Assembly: GCF_000876655.1 (NCBI RefSeq)
Contig: NZ_JYCN01000009.1
Location: 186,001 to 250,000, forward strand
Origin: Arthrobacter sp. SPG23
Lineage (GTDB): Bacteria; Actinomycetota; Actinomycetes; Actinomycetales; Micrococcaceae
DNA length: 64,000 nt
Direction of reading: 5' to 3'
Each line of letters begins with the position of its first letter. Within the stretch, counting starts at the first letter, position 1. The notes below the pieces were generated by a model that did no database searches, was not told the DNA's origin, and worked only from the letters and a program-made list of their open reading frames with translations. Of this stretch, positions 31,086-40,487 are shown piece by piece. The translations under genes and the position numbers were made by a program.

Positions 31086-32444
31086 GTGAGCAACAAAACC
31101 CGGACAGCCCTCGCCGTTGCCGGCCTCAGCCTGGGCACGTCGTTGAACCCGCTGAACTCATCCATGATCGCCGTCGCCCTCGTGGTGCTGCGCGCGGATT
31201 TCGGGCTCGACGTCGCCACCGTCACCTGGGTGATCACCTCCTTCTACCTCACCTCTGCGGCGGGCCAGCCGCTGATGGGCCGGCTGGCGGACCGCTTCGG
31301 GCCGCGGCGCCTGTTCAGCTTCGGAATGGTCCTCGTCGCGGTTACCTGCGCGCTGGCTCCGTTCGCCCCCAACTTCGCCCTGCTCTGCGTTGCCAGGGCG
31401 CTCATGGCCCTGGGCACGGCCACCGCGTACCCGAGTGCCGTCGTCATTGTCGGCGCGCTGGACCGGACAACGAAGGTGAAGTCCACCCGGCCGCTCGGCC
31501 GGATCCAGATGGCCAACACCTCCGCGGCGGCGGTGGGCCCGGTGGTGGGCGGGCTGCTGGTGAGCCTGGTTGGCTGGCAGGCTCTGTTCCTGGTCAACGT
31601 CCCGTTGTCCCTCGCGGCACTCCTCATTGTCCGGAAATTCGCGCCGGTGGACGAGGACCGGGAACGGGGGAGCGCCTCGGAGCTGCTCCGCGATTCCGAC
31701 ATTCCCGGCATCCTGGGCTTCGTCGGATCGCTGACCTTGGTCATGATGGCGCTGCTGAACGTCCTGCCGGATGCACGCTGGTGGCTGCTGGCCGGGGGTA
31801 CAGTGCTGGCCGCCCTTTTCGTCTGGCGTGAATTGAAGTTCAGCCCGCCGTTCCTGGACCTGCGGCTTCTCGGACGGAACCGGCCGCTGCTCCTGGTCTA
31901 CCTGGGCTTTGCGGTGTTCAACGGCATCTACTATTTCGCCTTCTTCGGCCTGCCCCAGCTGCTGCAGGAAGCGGGCGGTTACGATCCCGGCGTCGTGGGT
32001 CTCCTCATGCTGCCGCTGGCAGCGATGTCCGTGATCGCGACGCCCTTCGCGGTCCGCGCGATCGACCGCTTCCGGGTGCGGCGGGTGCTGATTGCCGGGG
32101 TGCTGTTCCTGGTGGTGGCCGCGGCAGCCATGTGGCTGCTGACCGCCTCCTTCGCCATCCCGCTGGTGCTGGGGCTCACAGCACTGATGGGCATTCCGTG
32201 GAGTGTGGTGAGCATCGCGTCCAGCCAGGGCATGTACATCTCCACCCAGCCGCAGGAGCGCGGCGTGGCGGCCGGCATTTTCCAGACCTGCCGGTACCTG
32301 GGGGCAATCACGGCGACGGTGATGATCGGCATCTTCTACGGCAGCGGTGTGAACCAGGCCAACTGGGGCCTCATGGTGCTCACCATGCTGGTGCTCGGCG
32401 CAGTGGCCTTCGGCGTGACGCTGCTGTGGCGCGAACGGAAATGA
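31086..32444 (+). CDS. MFS transporter (DHA-type exporter)
   Basis: 452 residues from GTG 31086. There are twelve or more hydrophobic helices. Motif A between TM2 and TM3 reads GRLADRFGPRRLF. The LGRIQMANTSAAAVGPVVGG region resembles antiporter motif C (G-x-x-x-G-P-x-x-G-G). MFS drug exporters of this type use the proton gradient. The length and the pattern WVITSFYLTSAAGQPLMG suggest the DHA1/DHA2 drug exporters. No regulator is adjacent. Substrate unknown. Confidence 0.9.
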   Translation: MSNKTRTALAVAGLSLGTSLNPLNSSMIAVALVVLRADFGLDVATVTWVITSFYLTSAAGQPLMGRLADRFGPRRLFSFGMVLVAVTCALAPFAPNFALLCVARALMALGTATAYPSAVVIVGALDRTTKVKSTRPLGRIQMANTSAAAVGPVVGGLLVSLVGWQALFLVNVPLSLAALLIVRKFAPVDEDRERGSASELLRDSDIPGILGFVGSLTLVMMALLNVLPDARWWLLAGGTVLAALFVWRELKFSPPFLDLRLLGRNRPLLLVYLGFAVFNGIYYFAFFGLPQLLQEAGGYDPGVVGLLMLPLAAMSVIATPFAVRAIDRFRVRRVLIAGVLFLVVAAAAMWLLTASFAIPLVLGLTALMGIPWSVVSIASSQGMYISTQPQERGVAAGIFQTCRYLGAITATVMIGIFYGSGVNQANWGLMVLTMLVLGAVAFGVTLLWRERK

Positions 32445-32712
32445 GCCCTTGGGTGCAGCCCGAAACCGCCTGAACAAGCGGCCCCGTCAGGCGCGCGAAG
32501 GCTTCCAGCTGCACCCCGCTTCCTTGTTTCCACGGCTTATTGACACCCAAAATTGCCGGGAATAACCTCTGGCTTAAGAACGTCTCCTGCCCCGTTGTCG
32601 AGTAATCGGGGTCAGCTTGTGGGCCGCTTCTGCACACCCTGCGGGCACACGTTGCGGGCGGCCATGGACCGGGGGATTTCTAACTGGTCTCATTCAAACA
32701 AAGGAGCCGAAA

Positions 32713-33126
32713 ATGGCTGAGGGAACTGGACTCCTCAGGCGGTTTTACGAAGAAGTGCTGGTGGGCGGAAATCTCGCCCTCATTGATGAATTTGTGCTGG
32801 ACGACATTCAGGACCACGTGGAGCCGATGCCCGGGCAGCCGCAGGGAAAGGACGGCGTGAAGTTCTACACCAACGTCATCCGCACGGCGTTCCCCGACCT
32901 CAGCGTCACACTGGACCCGGCGTTCGCCGACGGCAACCTGGAGGCCTCCCACGTGGTGATGTCCGGAACGCACAAGGGGGAGTTCCTGGGTATTCCGGCA
33001 AGCGGCAAGAGCGTGGCGTTCAGCAACACGGACATCATCCGGATTGAAGACGGAAAAGTGGCTGAACACTGGGGATCCTCCGATACGCTGAGCCTCATGC
33101 AGCAGATCGGGGCAGCGCCCGCCTGA
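32713..33126 (+). CDS. SnoaL-like ester cyclase family protein
   Basis: 137 residues; AAGGAG stands six bases before the ATG at 32713. SnoaL-type alpha+beta barrel pattern: LLRRFYEEVLVGGNLALIDE, FYTNVIRTAFPDLSVTLD, and GTHKGEFLGIPASGKSVAFSNTD (broken here at F), and the end IRIEDGKVAEHWGSSDTLSL. Members include polyketide cyclases and many small enzymes or binding proteins. No polyketide genes are near, so the role is open. Confidence 0.88.
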   Translation: MAEGTGLLRRFYEEVLVGGNLALIDEFVLDDIQDHVEPMPGQPQGKDGVKFYTNVIRTAFPDLSVTLDPAFADGNLEASHVVMSGTHKGEFLGIPASGKSVAFSNTDIIRIEDGKVAEHWGSSDTLSLMQQIGAAPA

Positions 33127-33188
33127 CCGGCGCCGCCCCGCCGTTACGGCCCCGCCGTGGGTTAATGGCCGACGGCGGGAGTCACCAC

Positions 33189-33218
33189 GTGCGGCACCGT
33201 CCCGTGGCGGTGCCGCAC
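33189..33218. terminator. hairpin between convergent genes
   Basis: An 11-bp stem, GTGCGGCACCG (33189-33199) with 33208-33218, and an eight-base loop. It ends three bases before the stop of the minus-strand MFS gene and follows the SnoaL-like gene, so it serves both transcripts. Confidence 0.65.
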
Positions 33219-33220
33219 CC

Positions 33221-34471
33221 TTAGGCGCGCGCGGCCACGGCAGGTGCCTCTGTCGACGCTGCAACAGGCGCAACGTAGCCCGCCTCTTTCGGGCCGGGCG
33301 GGTAGGCGTGCCTGCGTCCGGTCACCATAATCACCAGCGCGGCGACGACAGGCACCGCAGCAGCCACCGGCACCATCAGCGGCCCCGCCGTGGTGAGGGC
33401 GGCTGCGCCATACAGCGCACCGATGGTGATTCCCAGCTGGATGGTCAGCACAGTGAGGCCGTTGGCGGCTTCCCGGTACTCCTTACCGGCACGGAGGATG
33501 GCGGACTGGTTGTAGATGCCGATCGCGCCGAAGGCTGCTCCCCACACCGCCATGAGCACCAGGGCTCCAGGGACTGTCCTCCCACCCAGGGGAAGGAGGA
33601 GGAACGCGGCGGCGATGACCGCCGTCGTCATCAGCAGTGAACGGCGCGGCCGCATGTCCACCGTGATGCCGGCGATCCAGATGCCCACCAGTCCGGAGAA
33701 CCCCAGGACGGTGAGGGAGAGGGTGATGCTGTAGTCGGGCAGGCCGGCCTCGCGGAGGAACGGTGCGATGAAGGTGAACAGCGCGAAGTGCGCCATGAGC
33801 ATCAGCGGCCAGGCGATGGCCACCGATTTCACGCCGGGCTGGCCAATAGCCTTCCGCAGTGACGGCCGCGGCGCGTCCGGGAGCCGCCGCACGGCGGGCA
33901 GCAGCCACATGGCCAGTCCCGCGAGGACCACGCCGGTGCCCGCCAGCAGGAGGAAGGACGCGCGCCAGCCGATCAGCGCGCCCAGCGCCGTTCCCAGCGG
34001 GGCGCCGATGGCCAGGCCCAGGCTGTTGCCGCTGAAGACGATGGCCATCGCCTTGCCCACCTTGTGGGCCGGGACAATGCGCGCCACAAAGGGCGCCATG
34101 GCCGTCCAGAGCAGGCCGTGGGCAATGCCGCCCACCAGCCTGGCGGCGAGGGCTGCGCCGAAGTCTGACACCAGGCCCACTAAGGCGTTGCTGATGGCGA
34201 ACGTCAGCACAAGTGCCACCAGCAGTGTGTGCCGGGGGACGCGGGCCAGGAGCATGGCGACAGGGATCACCGTGGCCACGATGATGGCGGCGTACCCGGC
34301 GGTGAGATAGCCCGCCACGGGTTCGGACACGTTGAGGCCGGCGCTGATCTGGGGGAGCAGGCCGGAGGGCAGCAGCTCGGTGGTGATGGCGGTGAAACCG
34401 ATCATCGACAACACCAGCAGGGCCCCGAAAGGCATGCGGTCGCGTGCAGAAACGGAGGTCGCGGGAGGCAC
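33221..34471 (-). CDS. MFS transporter (AraJ/sugar-efflux-like)
   Basis: 416 residues and twelve hydrophobic helices. TELLPSGLLPQISAGLNVSE near the start and LARVPRHTLLVALVL (motif A position) resemble AraJ/YdhP-type DHA1 exporters. RLVGGIAHGLLWTAMAPFVA is typical of this subgroup. The C-terminal 35 residues are hydrophilic and Ala/Pro-rich. Probably exports small molecules; substrate unknown. No coupled gene. Confidence 0.9.
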   Translation of the reverse strand: MPPATSVSARDRMPFGALLVLSMIGFTAITTELLPSGLLPQISAGLNVSEPVAGYLTAGYAAIIVATVIPVAMLLARVPRHTLLVALVLTFAISNALVGLVSDFGAALAARLVGGIAHGLLWTAMAPFVARIVPAHKVGKAMAIVFSGNSLGLAIGAPLGTALGALIGWRASFLLLAGTGVVLAGLAMWLLPAVRRLPDAPRPSLRKAIGQPGVKSVAIAWPLMLMAHFALFTFIAPFLREAGLPDYSITLSLTVLGFSGLVGIWIAGITVDMRPRRSLLMTTAVIAAAFLLLPLGGRTVPGALVLMAVWGAAFGAIGIYNQSAILRAGKEYREAANGLTVLTIQLGITIGALYGAAALTTAGPLMVPVAAAVPVVAALVIMVTGRRHAYPPGPKEAGYVAPVAASTEAPAVAARA

Positions 34472-34631
34472 GGGTGAAGAGTCCTTTTCAGGGAGTGGGG
34501 AAGGAACACGGCGCCGGTTGCCGGTGTCCTACACTCAAATTACCTGACTTATTGGACGTGAGGCAGGGTCTGTCAGAACCACCTTCGCGGAAACGTGCGG
34601 ACTCCTGTGAAGGCGGAGTGTTCTCTGCGGG

Positions 34632-35438
34632 TCAGCCGATCCACTCGGCCTGGTCCTGGAGGACTGACCGCCGGTAGGAGCTTGGCGTGAAACCCAGTGT
34701 CCTTTGGAAGTCGTTCGTCAGATGGGCATGATCGGTATAACCGAGTTCGGCAGCGATCGCCGCGAGGTCTGCCGCCGGGTTGGTCCGGGACCGGTCAGCG
34801 GCCTCCTGCAGGCGGCGCCTTCGGATCAGCGCGGACGGGCTCAGGCCGATGTACTTCTTGGCCACCCGTTGCAGGGTTCGCGGCGATACAAACAGCCGCG
34901 CCGCAACGTCCTCAAGGCGGGTCACGTCGGTAGAGGCGCCGATAAGGTCCATCATCGCGTTGGCAAGAAGGCCCTCCTCGGAGACCTCCGGACCCTCCGC
35001 TACCAGCCAGCCGGTGAACGCCTCAACCGCGCGCTGCCGGCGTTCGTGTGGATCGGTTCCGCCCATCGTCTCCGACACGGAGGCATGAAGATCCGCGAGC
35101 GGCAGCGGCAGTTGGGCATCCCGCAGGCTCCCCGGATCATCCGTGAAACGCGGCACGAGCGCGGGACGCAGGAGGGCCCCCACCGCCCAGCCGCGGCCCG
35201 TGAGATCGCGGTGTGACCGGCGGGTCGTTGGTCCGGCGAACTCCACAAGATCCTTCTGGACCACAAGGTTGGACGTCGGGAACGCAATCACGTGCTGGCG
35301 TGACGTGCGCCCCGGCTCAATGTCCCATTCGGGGATCCAAAACCACTGCACCAGGTCCGTGATGGACTCAGGTGCGGGCACCCGGTGAAACGTGGGGAGC
35401 CGGGCCGGGTACAGGATTCCCTTGAACGAATCCACCAT
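34632..35438 (-). CDS. AraC-family transcriptional regulator
   Basis: 268 residues from the ATG at 35438; AGGAG lies five bases upstream. The N-terminal part (1-150) is a DUF6597-like ligand domain (YPARLPTFHRVPAPESITDL, then WFWIPEWDI). The C-terminal double helix-turn-helix spans about 165-260: LEDVAARLFVSPRTLQRVAK and AAELGYTDHAHLTNDFQRTL, then GFTPSSYRR. Only 69 bases separate it from the divergent VOC gene at 35508, its likely target. Confidence 0.9.
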   Translation of the reverse strand: MVDSFKGILYPARLPTFHRVPAPESITDLVQWFWIPEWDIEPGRTSRQHVIAFPTSNLVVQKDLVEFAGPTTRRSHRDLTGRGWAVGALLRPALVPRFTDDPGSLRDAQLPLPLADLHASVSETMGGTDPHERRQRAVEAFTGWLVAEGPEVSEEGLLANAMMDLIGASTDVTRLEDVAARLFVSPRTLQRVAKKYIGLSPSALIRRRRLQEAADRSRTNPAADLAAIAAELGYTDHAHLTNDFQRTLGFTPSSYRRSVLQDQAEWIG

Positions 35439-35507
35439 GGGCACTCCTATCCGGGCTGTCGCAATTCTCCAAGCCGCCGGGGCGGACCCGCGCGTACCGT
35501 GAGAGTC

Positions 35508-36020
35508 ATGACTGATACTACAAGCCCCGAACTGACCGTGGCCGCGGACGGCAAGCACACAACATCCGGCATCCCGCACGGCTTCACGAGCCTCACGCCG
35601 TTCCTTGCGATCACCTCGGCCAAGGAGGCGATCACCTTCTACCAGGATGTTTTCGGTGCGCGCACCGTCAATGTCACCGAGATGGGCGGCATTGTGGTCC
35701 ACGCCGAACTGGACTTCGGCCAGGGGCGGCTCCAGATTGGTGAGCCCAACCCCGACTATCACCTCGTGTCCGCGCCGGACGGTGAGGACGACTGCTACTC
35801 CATCGGCTTCTACTGCGCCGATGCCGACGCCCTCGTGGCGCGCGCCGAACGGTCCGGGGCCACCGTTCGGGAGCCCCTGTCCACCTTTGTGTCAGGGGAC
35901 CGGTTCGCCAGCATCCGGGACCCGTACGGTGTGCGATGGTCCATCATGACCCGCGTCGAGGACCTCTCCGAAGAGGAGAGCACGCAGCGCGTCACCGACT
36001 GGGCAGCCAAGCAAGGCTGA
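35508..36020 (+). CDS. VOC-family (glyoxalase/PhnB-like) protein
   Basis: 170 residues from the ATG at 35508. LTPFLAITSAKEAITFYQDV, then FGA, is the first beta-alpha-beta unit; HAELDFGQGRLQIGEPNP and FVSGDRFASIRDPYGVRWSI are typical of PhnB-like VOC proteins. The histidine and glutamate positions fit a metal site, but no activity can be named. Probably controlled by the divergent AraC regulator. Confidence 0.88.
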   Translation: MTDTTSPELTVAADGKHTTSGIPHGFTSLTPFLAITSAKEAITFYQDVFGARTVNVTEMGGIVVHAELDFGQGRLQIGEPNPDYHLVSAPDGEDDCYSIGFYCADADALVARAERSGATVREPLSTFVSGDRFASIRDPYGVRWSIMTRVEDLSEEESTQRVTDWAAKQG

Positions 36021-36175
36021 ACCCACTCAGCCCTGGTTCCGCAGCGGTGAACACTCCGTTTTCCCACAATCCCCGCCAGCAACGGACTTTCCGGCAGCTG
36101 TTGTGGGTGCACGGCGGAGAGCCTACGCTGTGCGCACGGCCCCACTCCGGGGACCGCTTCCAGCCAGGAAAGACC

Positions 36176-36496
36176 ATGACCAAGTATCTTTTTGAAGCGA
36201 ATTACGTGGGCGAGGGAATCAAGGGGCTCATGCGCGAAGGCGGTACCAAGCGGCGCGAGGCGCTGGTCCAGGCCCTCGATTCTGTTGGCGGATCGCTCGA
36301 GAGTTTCTACTACGCTTTCGGGGACACCGACGTCCTGGGCGTCTTTGATGTTCCGGACCAGGCCGGGGCAGCAGCCCTCTCGCTGATGATCAATTCCACG
36401 GGCTCCGTCAACGTGCGGCTGAAGCCGCTCATGACGCCGGAAGACATCGACGAAGCAGCCAAGAAGACACCGGCGTACCGGGCGCCCGGGCAGTAA
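36176..36496 (+). CDS. GYD-domain protein
   Basis: 106 residues from the ATG at 36176, behind CCAGGAAAG. YLFEANYVGEGIKGLMREGG opens the ferredoxin-like GYD domain, followed by FGDTDVLGVFDVPDQAGAAA. This stand-alone domain is common in soil bacteria and has no proven role. Its transcript ends at the 36522-36547 hairpin. Confidence 0.88.
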   Translation: MTKYLFEANYVGEGIKGLMREGGTKRREALVQALDSVGGSLESFYYAFGDTDVLGVFDVPDQAGAAALSLMINSTGSVNVRLKPLMTPEDIDEAAKKTPAYRAPGQ

Positions 36497-36521
36497 CGCG
36501 GGACTAGACCGGGAAGCATGA

Positions 36522-36547
36522 CGGCGGCACCCGCTTTGGTGCCGCCG
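36522..36547. terminator. bidirectional hairpin terminator
   Basis: CGGCGGCACC (36522-36531) pairs exactly with 36538-36547 across a CGCTTT loop. It lies between the convergent GYD gene and the ArsR-SRPBCC gene. Confidence 0.75.
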
Positions 36548-36569
36548 CGCACTTCAGGTGTTCGTCACC

Positions 36570-37322
36570 TCAGGTGTACATCAGCGAGCCGGGTGTGGTG
36601 AGGAGTTCGCCGGTTTCCAGCCAGGTCTTCAGGCCGGAGAGGATCATCGGCCAGCCACCGAAGAGCTGGTCGTTGGCGCCGTCGCGGAGCTGGTCGTGGG
36701 TGACCGTCAGGCGGCAGGAATCGCCCACGGGCTCGATCTCCCAGGTGACCCGGGACGTGCCTTCGGCCTTGACGTCCTCGCCCCAGAGCGCGCGCATGCT
36801 TTGGACGAGCCGGCGCGGCGGGTCCACCTCCAGGTTCTCGCCCTCGCCCAGGAGGTCCCCGGATGTGGGGTTGCCCATCTCGAACCGGGACCCCGGCGTC
36901 CAGGCCGAGGTGATGACGGATCCGAACTGATACTTGCTGCGGATCTCGCCGTCCGTGATGGCCTCCCAGAGCCGTTCCGGGGTGGTCTTGATATAGATTT
37001 CGAAGATCTTTTCCATGGGACTTTCCAATCTGGTTTTGAGGTCGCTGAGGCCAGCGGCCCATGGTTCGGCATATTTGCTCACCCAGCGGTCGTGGACCAG
37101 CCGGATGGGCACCGGATTCAGGAAGTGGAGTTTCTCGCGCCCCCGGCGGCGGGTCACCACCAGGCCGGCGTCCTCCAGGATCCTGAGGTGCTTCATCACG
37201 CCGTAGCGCGTCATCTCGAAGCGGGCCTCGAGGGCGTGGAGGGTCTGCCCGTCGTTCCGGAAGAGTTCGTCCAGGAGGTCGCGGCGGGTGGCGTCGGCCA
37301 AGGCCTTGAATACGGCGTCCAC
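36570..37322 (-). CDS. ArsR-type HTH fused to SRPBCC (AHSA1) domain
   Basis: 250 residues. Residues 1-95 are an ArsR winged helix (VFKALADATRRDLLDELF, then EMTRYGVMKHLRILEDAGL). From about 102 (MEKIFEIYIKTTPERLWEAI) an Aha1-type START-like domain runs to the end. No ArsR metal cysteines are visible. Such fusions join DNA binding to a hydrophobic-ligand pocket in one chain, where other genomes keep two adjacent genes; the internal Met at the junction fits an old gene fusion. Probably a ligand-sensing repressor, perhaps of itself. Confidence 0.9.
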   Translation of the reverse strand: MDAVFKALADATRRDLLDELFRNDGQTLHALEARFEMTRYGVMKHLRILEDAGLVVTRRRGREKLHFLNPVPIRLVHDRWVSKYAEPWAAGLSDLKTRLESPMEKIFEIYIKTTPERLWEAITDGEIRSKYQFGSVITSAWTPGSRFEMGNPTSGDLLGEGENLEVDPPRRLVQSMRALWGEDVKAEGTSRVTWEIEPVGDSCRLTVTHDQLRDGANDQLFGGWPMILSGLKTWLETGELLTTPGSLMYT

Positions 37323-37482
37323 AACTCCAGAATAGGTGACTAATTGGTCACATGTCTAGGGGGTGCGGGTTAGGGACAAAGACATTAAGGGACGGCTACT
37401 GACCGCCCCTAAGATTCCGAGCGCTTCGATGTAGTGGTCCACGCGCGGGTCCCTGGTGTAGCCCATGGCTGTGTTCGTGTCC

Positions 37483-37995
37483 TCAGCCGGCGGTGACCTG
37501 CTCGCGCAAGATCTGCTCGCGCAGGATGTCCGCGTGCCCGCAGTGCTGGGCGAGCTCCCGGAGCATATGCAGGTACACCCAGCGCAGAGGGAGCGGGCCG
37601 CGGCGGTTGCCGCGGAGCACGTCGTCGAGCTCCAGGACCGAGGTGGCACGGAGGGAGGCTTCGCAAGCTTCGCGGTGGGCCTGCTGAACGGTTGCGATGG
37701 TGTCCCGGTCATCCAGGATGAATGACTCATCCGGGGTGGCCGGGATGCCGATCTCGGCGCGCGACCGGCAGGTGATGGCCTCGTCGAACCAGACCTTCTC
37801 CACGAAGGTGGCATGCTTCACCAGGCCCAGCAGCGTGGTCCGCGAAGGCACCAGGGAGCGCCGCGCCTGCTCCTCGGTCAGCCCGTCCAGACAGGCATTA
37901 AGCATGCTGCGGTGCTCATTGAGGAACGCCTCGAACTGGACGCGGGCCGGCTGGTTGATGACGTCTCCGGTGAAGGTGGCGGGGAGGGCAGGCAT
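37483..37995 (-). CDS. DinB/DUF664-family protein
   Basis: 170 residues. Four-helix DinB fold: FLNEHRSMLNACLDGLTEEQ, GLVKHATFVEKVWFDEAI with a likely metal His, and LHMLRELAQHCGHADILREQ with two more. The family includes mycothiol- and bacillithiol-dependent transferases. In an actinobacterium, mycothiol as cofactor is plausible but not shown. A heptad-like duplication (ILREQILREQ) ends the protein. Confidence 0.85.
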   Translation of the reverse strand: MPALPATFTGDVINQPARVQFEAFLNEHRSMLNACLDGLTEEQARRSLVPSRTTLLGLVKHATFVEKVWFDEAITCRSRAEIGIPATPDESFILDDRDTIATVQQAHREACEASLRATSVLELDDVLRGNRRGPLPLRWVYLHMLRELAQHCGHADILREQILREQVTAG

Positions 37996-38121
37996 GTGTG
38001 AAGTATTGCAAGGCCGTCAAGGCGGGGCAACGGCACGGTTGCTCTCCCGGCCACCGGCCACCGGGCAGACCCGCGACCGGGCAGCCCCGCGACTGGGGAG
38101 CCCGTCTATTGGACAGCGCGG

Positions 38122-38445
38122 CTACTGGGCCGAGCGCCGGTGGCGCGCCAGGCGCACCAGCTGGCTGAAGGCGAAGACGAAAACGGCCTCGATCAGCACC
38201 ATCAGTCCGAGCAGCAGCCACTGCCCCTGGCTGATGAACACGACGGCGCCGGTGAGGACCAGCACGGTTCCGAGGAACAAGGCATATACGGCGAACCCGA
38301 AGGCCACCTTGGCGCTCCGCACACCGGTGCGGAAGCCAAAGCCCATTGGCTGTCCGCCAGGGAGCCCCTCAACGCGGTCGGGGCCAGCGGGTTGGAGCTT
38401 GTCGAACTCTTCCCAGGGGTCCCGGTCCTGATCCTGATCGGTCAT
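38122..38445 (-). CDS. small two-helix membrane protein
   Basis: 107 residues from the ATG at 38445. A charged N-terminus (DQDQDRDPWEEFDKL) precedes two hydrophobic helices (about 48-68 and 74-94) and a short basic end. The family was not recognised. Divergent from the DinB gene at 38535. Starts further upstream would give a chain antisense to that gene. Confidence 0.7.
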   Translation of the reverse strand: MTDQDQDRDPWEEFDKLQPAGPDRVEGLPGGQPMGFGFRTGVRSAKVAFGFAVYALFLGTVLVLTGAVVFISQGQWLLLGLMVLIEAVFVFAFSQLVRLARHRRSAQ

Positions 38446-38534
38446 AACTCCATTATCCCGCTCATCCGGCCGCCCTATCCGCCAGCGCCGCTTCCATGCA
38501 AGCATGGGCCTCACCGAAACAGTGAGGGGACCTG

Positions 38535-39035
38535 ATGAAATCCAATGAACTGCTGCTGGACGCCTTCGGCCGGATCCGCGAGACCGTGGAAGCAACCCTT
38601 GACGGGACGGACGACGCCGGCCTGGCCCGCCGTCCGGCGGGCACCGGAAACTCGATCGCGTGGCTGATCTGGCACCTTGGCCGGGTGGAAGACGCGCAGG
38701 TGGCCTCCGCCGCCGGCCTGGAACAGGTCTGGACCTCGCAGGGGTTTGTGGGCCGCTTCAACCTGCCGCTTCGCGAGCATGACACCGGGTACGGCCATTC
38801 CAGCAAGCAGGTCGATTCGGTGCGGGCGCCGGCGGAGTTGCTGCTCGAATACTACGACGCCGTCCACCGGCAGACAGCGGATTTCCTGCAAACCCTTGGC
38901 GACGACGACTTCGACCGCGTGGTGGACACCCGCTGGGACCCGCCGGTCACGCTCGGGGTGAGGCTGGTCAGCACCATCGCCGACTGCCTCCAGCACGTGG
39001 GTCAGGCAGCCTACGCGAAGGGCCTGAAACACTGA
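38535..39035 (+). CDS. DinB-family (DUF664) protein
   Basis: 166 residues; GAGGGGA lies before the ATG. NSIAWLIWHLGRVEDAQVAS and the final IADCLQHVGQAAYAKG provide the conserved histidines of DinB metal sites. LLEYYDAVHRQTADFL forms a central helix. Probably a mycothiol-dependent transferase or related enzyme. It precedes the amidotransferase gene by 20 bases and may be co-transcribed with it. Distinct in sequence from the DinB protein at 37483. Confidence 0.87.
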   Translation: MKSNELLLDAFGRIRETVEATLDGTDDAGLARRPAGTGNSIAWLIWHLGRVEDAQVASAAGLEQVWTSQGFVGRFNLPLREHDTGYGHSSKQVDSVRAPAELLLEYYDAVHRQTADFLQTLGDDDFDRVVDTRWDPPVTLGVRLVSTIADCLQHVGQAAYAKGLKH

Positions 39036-39055
39036 CGGACTGAGCGGAAGCTGCC

Positions 39056-39925
39056 ATGTGCCGACTATTCGGGCTGCACGCTGGTTCCCGGCCGGTCCGA
39101 GCCACGTTCTGGCTCCTGGACGCCCCGGACAGCCTCGCGGACCAGAGCCGGCGCGAGCCCGACGGCGCCGGCATAGGGACGTTCGACGCGGACGGCAGGC
39201 CCCGCGTTGCCAAACAGCCGCTTGCCGCGTGGGAGGACCACGCTTTCGCCCGTGAGGCGCGGGACCTGAAAAGCACCACGTTCCTGGCCCACGTGCGGTA
39301 TGCCAGTACCGGCGCCCATACGATGGTCAACACCCACCCGTTCGAGCAGGACGGGCGGCTGTTTGCCCATAACGGGGCCTTCGGTGACCTCGCTAAGCTC
39401 GATCAGCGCCTGGGGGAGCTCGGCGTCGCGGACCTCGTGCTGGGCCAGACGGACAGCGAACGCCTGTTCGCACTCATCACTGCCGAGAGCCGCCGGGCCG
39501 GAGGCGACGTGGAAGAAGGCATCACCGCCGCGATCAGCTGGGTCGCTGCCGAGCTGCCGGTCTTCAGCCTGAACCTCATCGTGAGCACGGCTACGGACCT
39601 GTGGGCGCTCAGGTACCCGGCGGCCCACGAGTTGTACATTCTTCAACGGGACCCTGCCGCTGCTCCGGCTCCGGCGGCCCCTCTGGACGCGCGGAGCAAC
39701 CGGATCCACTCCCGCAGCACCGAACTCGCCTACAACCCGCATGTCCTCTTCGCTACCGAACCGATGGACCATAACCCGGCGTGGCGTCCCATGGCATCCG
39801 GCGAACTGGTGCACGTCGATCCTTTCCTGGCGGTGACCGCCACTTTCCCCTTCCCGGGCGGCCCTGCGCATCCGCTCACTCTCGCGGATCTCGAACCTCA
39901 CGCGGCGGCGTCCCAGAAACCTTGA
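39056..39925 (+). CDS. class II glutamine amidotransferase
   Basis: 289 residues. It starts MCRLFGLHAG: Cys 2 is the catalytic nucleophile once Met is removed. REPDGAGIGTFD, LAHVRYAST and NTHPFEQDGRLFAHNGAFGD are the other conserved Ntn-hydrolase stretches (YafJ/GAT-II type). No synthase domain is attached, so it may hydrolyse gamma-glutamyl amides alone, as EgtC does in ergothioneine synthesis; no egt genes are seen nearby. Substrate open. Confidence 0.9.
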   Translation: MCRLFGLHAGSRPVRATFWLLDAPDSLADQSRREPDGAGIGTFDADGRPRVAKQPLAAWEDHAFAREARDLKSTTFLAHVRYASTGAHTMVNTHPFEQDGRLFAHNGAFGDLAKLDQRLGELGVADLVLGQTDSERLFALITAESRRAGGDVEEGITAAISWVAAELPVFSLNLIVSTATDLWALRYPAAHELYILQRDPAAAPAPAAPLDARSNRIHSRSTELAYNPHVLFATEPMDHNPAWRPMASGELVHVDPFLAVTATFPFPGGPAHPLTLADLEPHAAASQKP

Positions 39926-39958
39926 CCACTGATCCGCCAAACCGCGCTTGGTCCGGGA

Positions 39959-40411
39959 CTAACCCCGGCCGCCTGCCAACGCCTGCAGTTTCTCGAGCGA
40001 ATCAGTCCAGCCGCCGCGGTGCAGTTCCAGCCGTTCCTCCGTGAGGAACGGTCCCTGTGACAGCGCCAGGCGCGTGCCGTCGTCGGCCGTTTGGAGTGAA
40101 AGGTCGACGACGGTGTCCCGGTCATCCGGCGTCGGCTCCTCCCAGCGGAAGGTGTAGACGAGGCGAAAGGGAGGATCGATCTCGAGGAACTCGCCGGAGA
40201 GGTGGAACGGCTCGCCTTCCGGCGGCGCCATGCGGAACCGGTAGCGGCCGCCCTCAGCGAGGTTCAGTTCGGCTGACGGGATGGTGAAGCCGTGCGGGCC
40301 CCACCACTTCACCAGTTCGGATGGCTCGGTCAGCATCCGGAAGATTCCCTCCGGAGGAGCAGGGAGCGTGCACTCCAGGTTCAGGACCAGCCCGGCGGTT
40401 TCCGCGTTCAT
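39959..40411 (-). CDS. SRPBCC (AHSA1-type) protein
   Basis: 150 residues from the ATG at 40411. LNLECTLPAPPEGIFRMLTE, WWGPHGFTIPSAELNLAEGG and the final HRGGWTDSLEKLQAL are the standard Aha1-type START-like pattern. A hydrophobic ligand pocket is expected. A longer reading to 40663 is antisense to the end of the PucR gene's coding frame and lacks support. It is the last minus-strand gene after PucR. Confidence 0.9.
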   Translation of the reverse strand: MNAETAGLVLNLECTLPAPPEGIFRMLTEPSELVKWWGPHGFTIPSAELNLAEGGRYRFRMAPPEGEPFHLSGEFLEIDPPFRLVYTFRWEEPTPDDRDTVVDLSLQTADDGTRLALSQGPFLTEERLELHRGGWTDSLEKLQALAGGRG

Positions 40412-40487
40412 CGTCCCACTCTGGCATCCTGCGGACACGGAGGAAAGACGCCAGCGAAAGAAGCGGACGCCGGCGGAAGACGCGGGC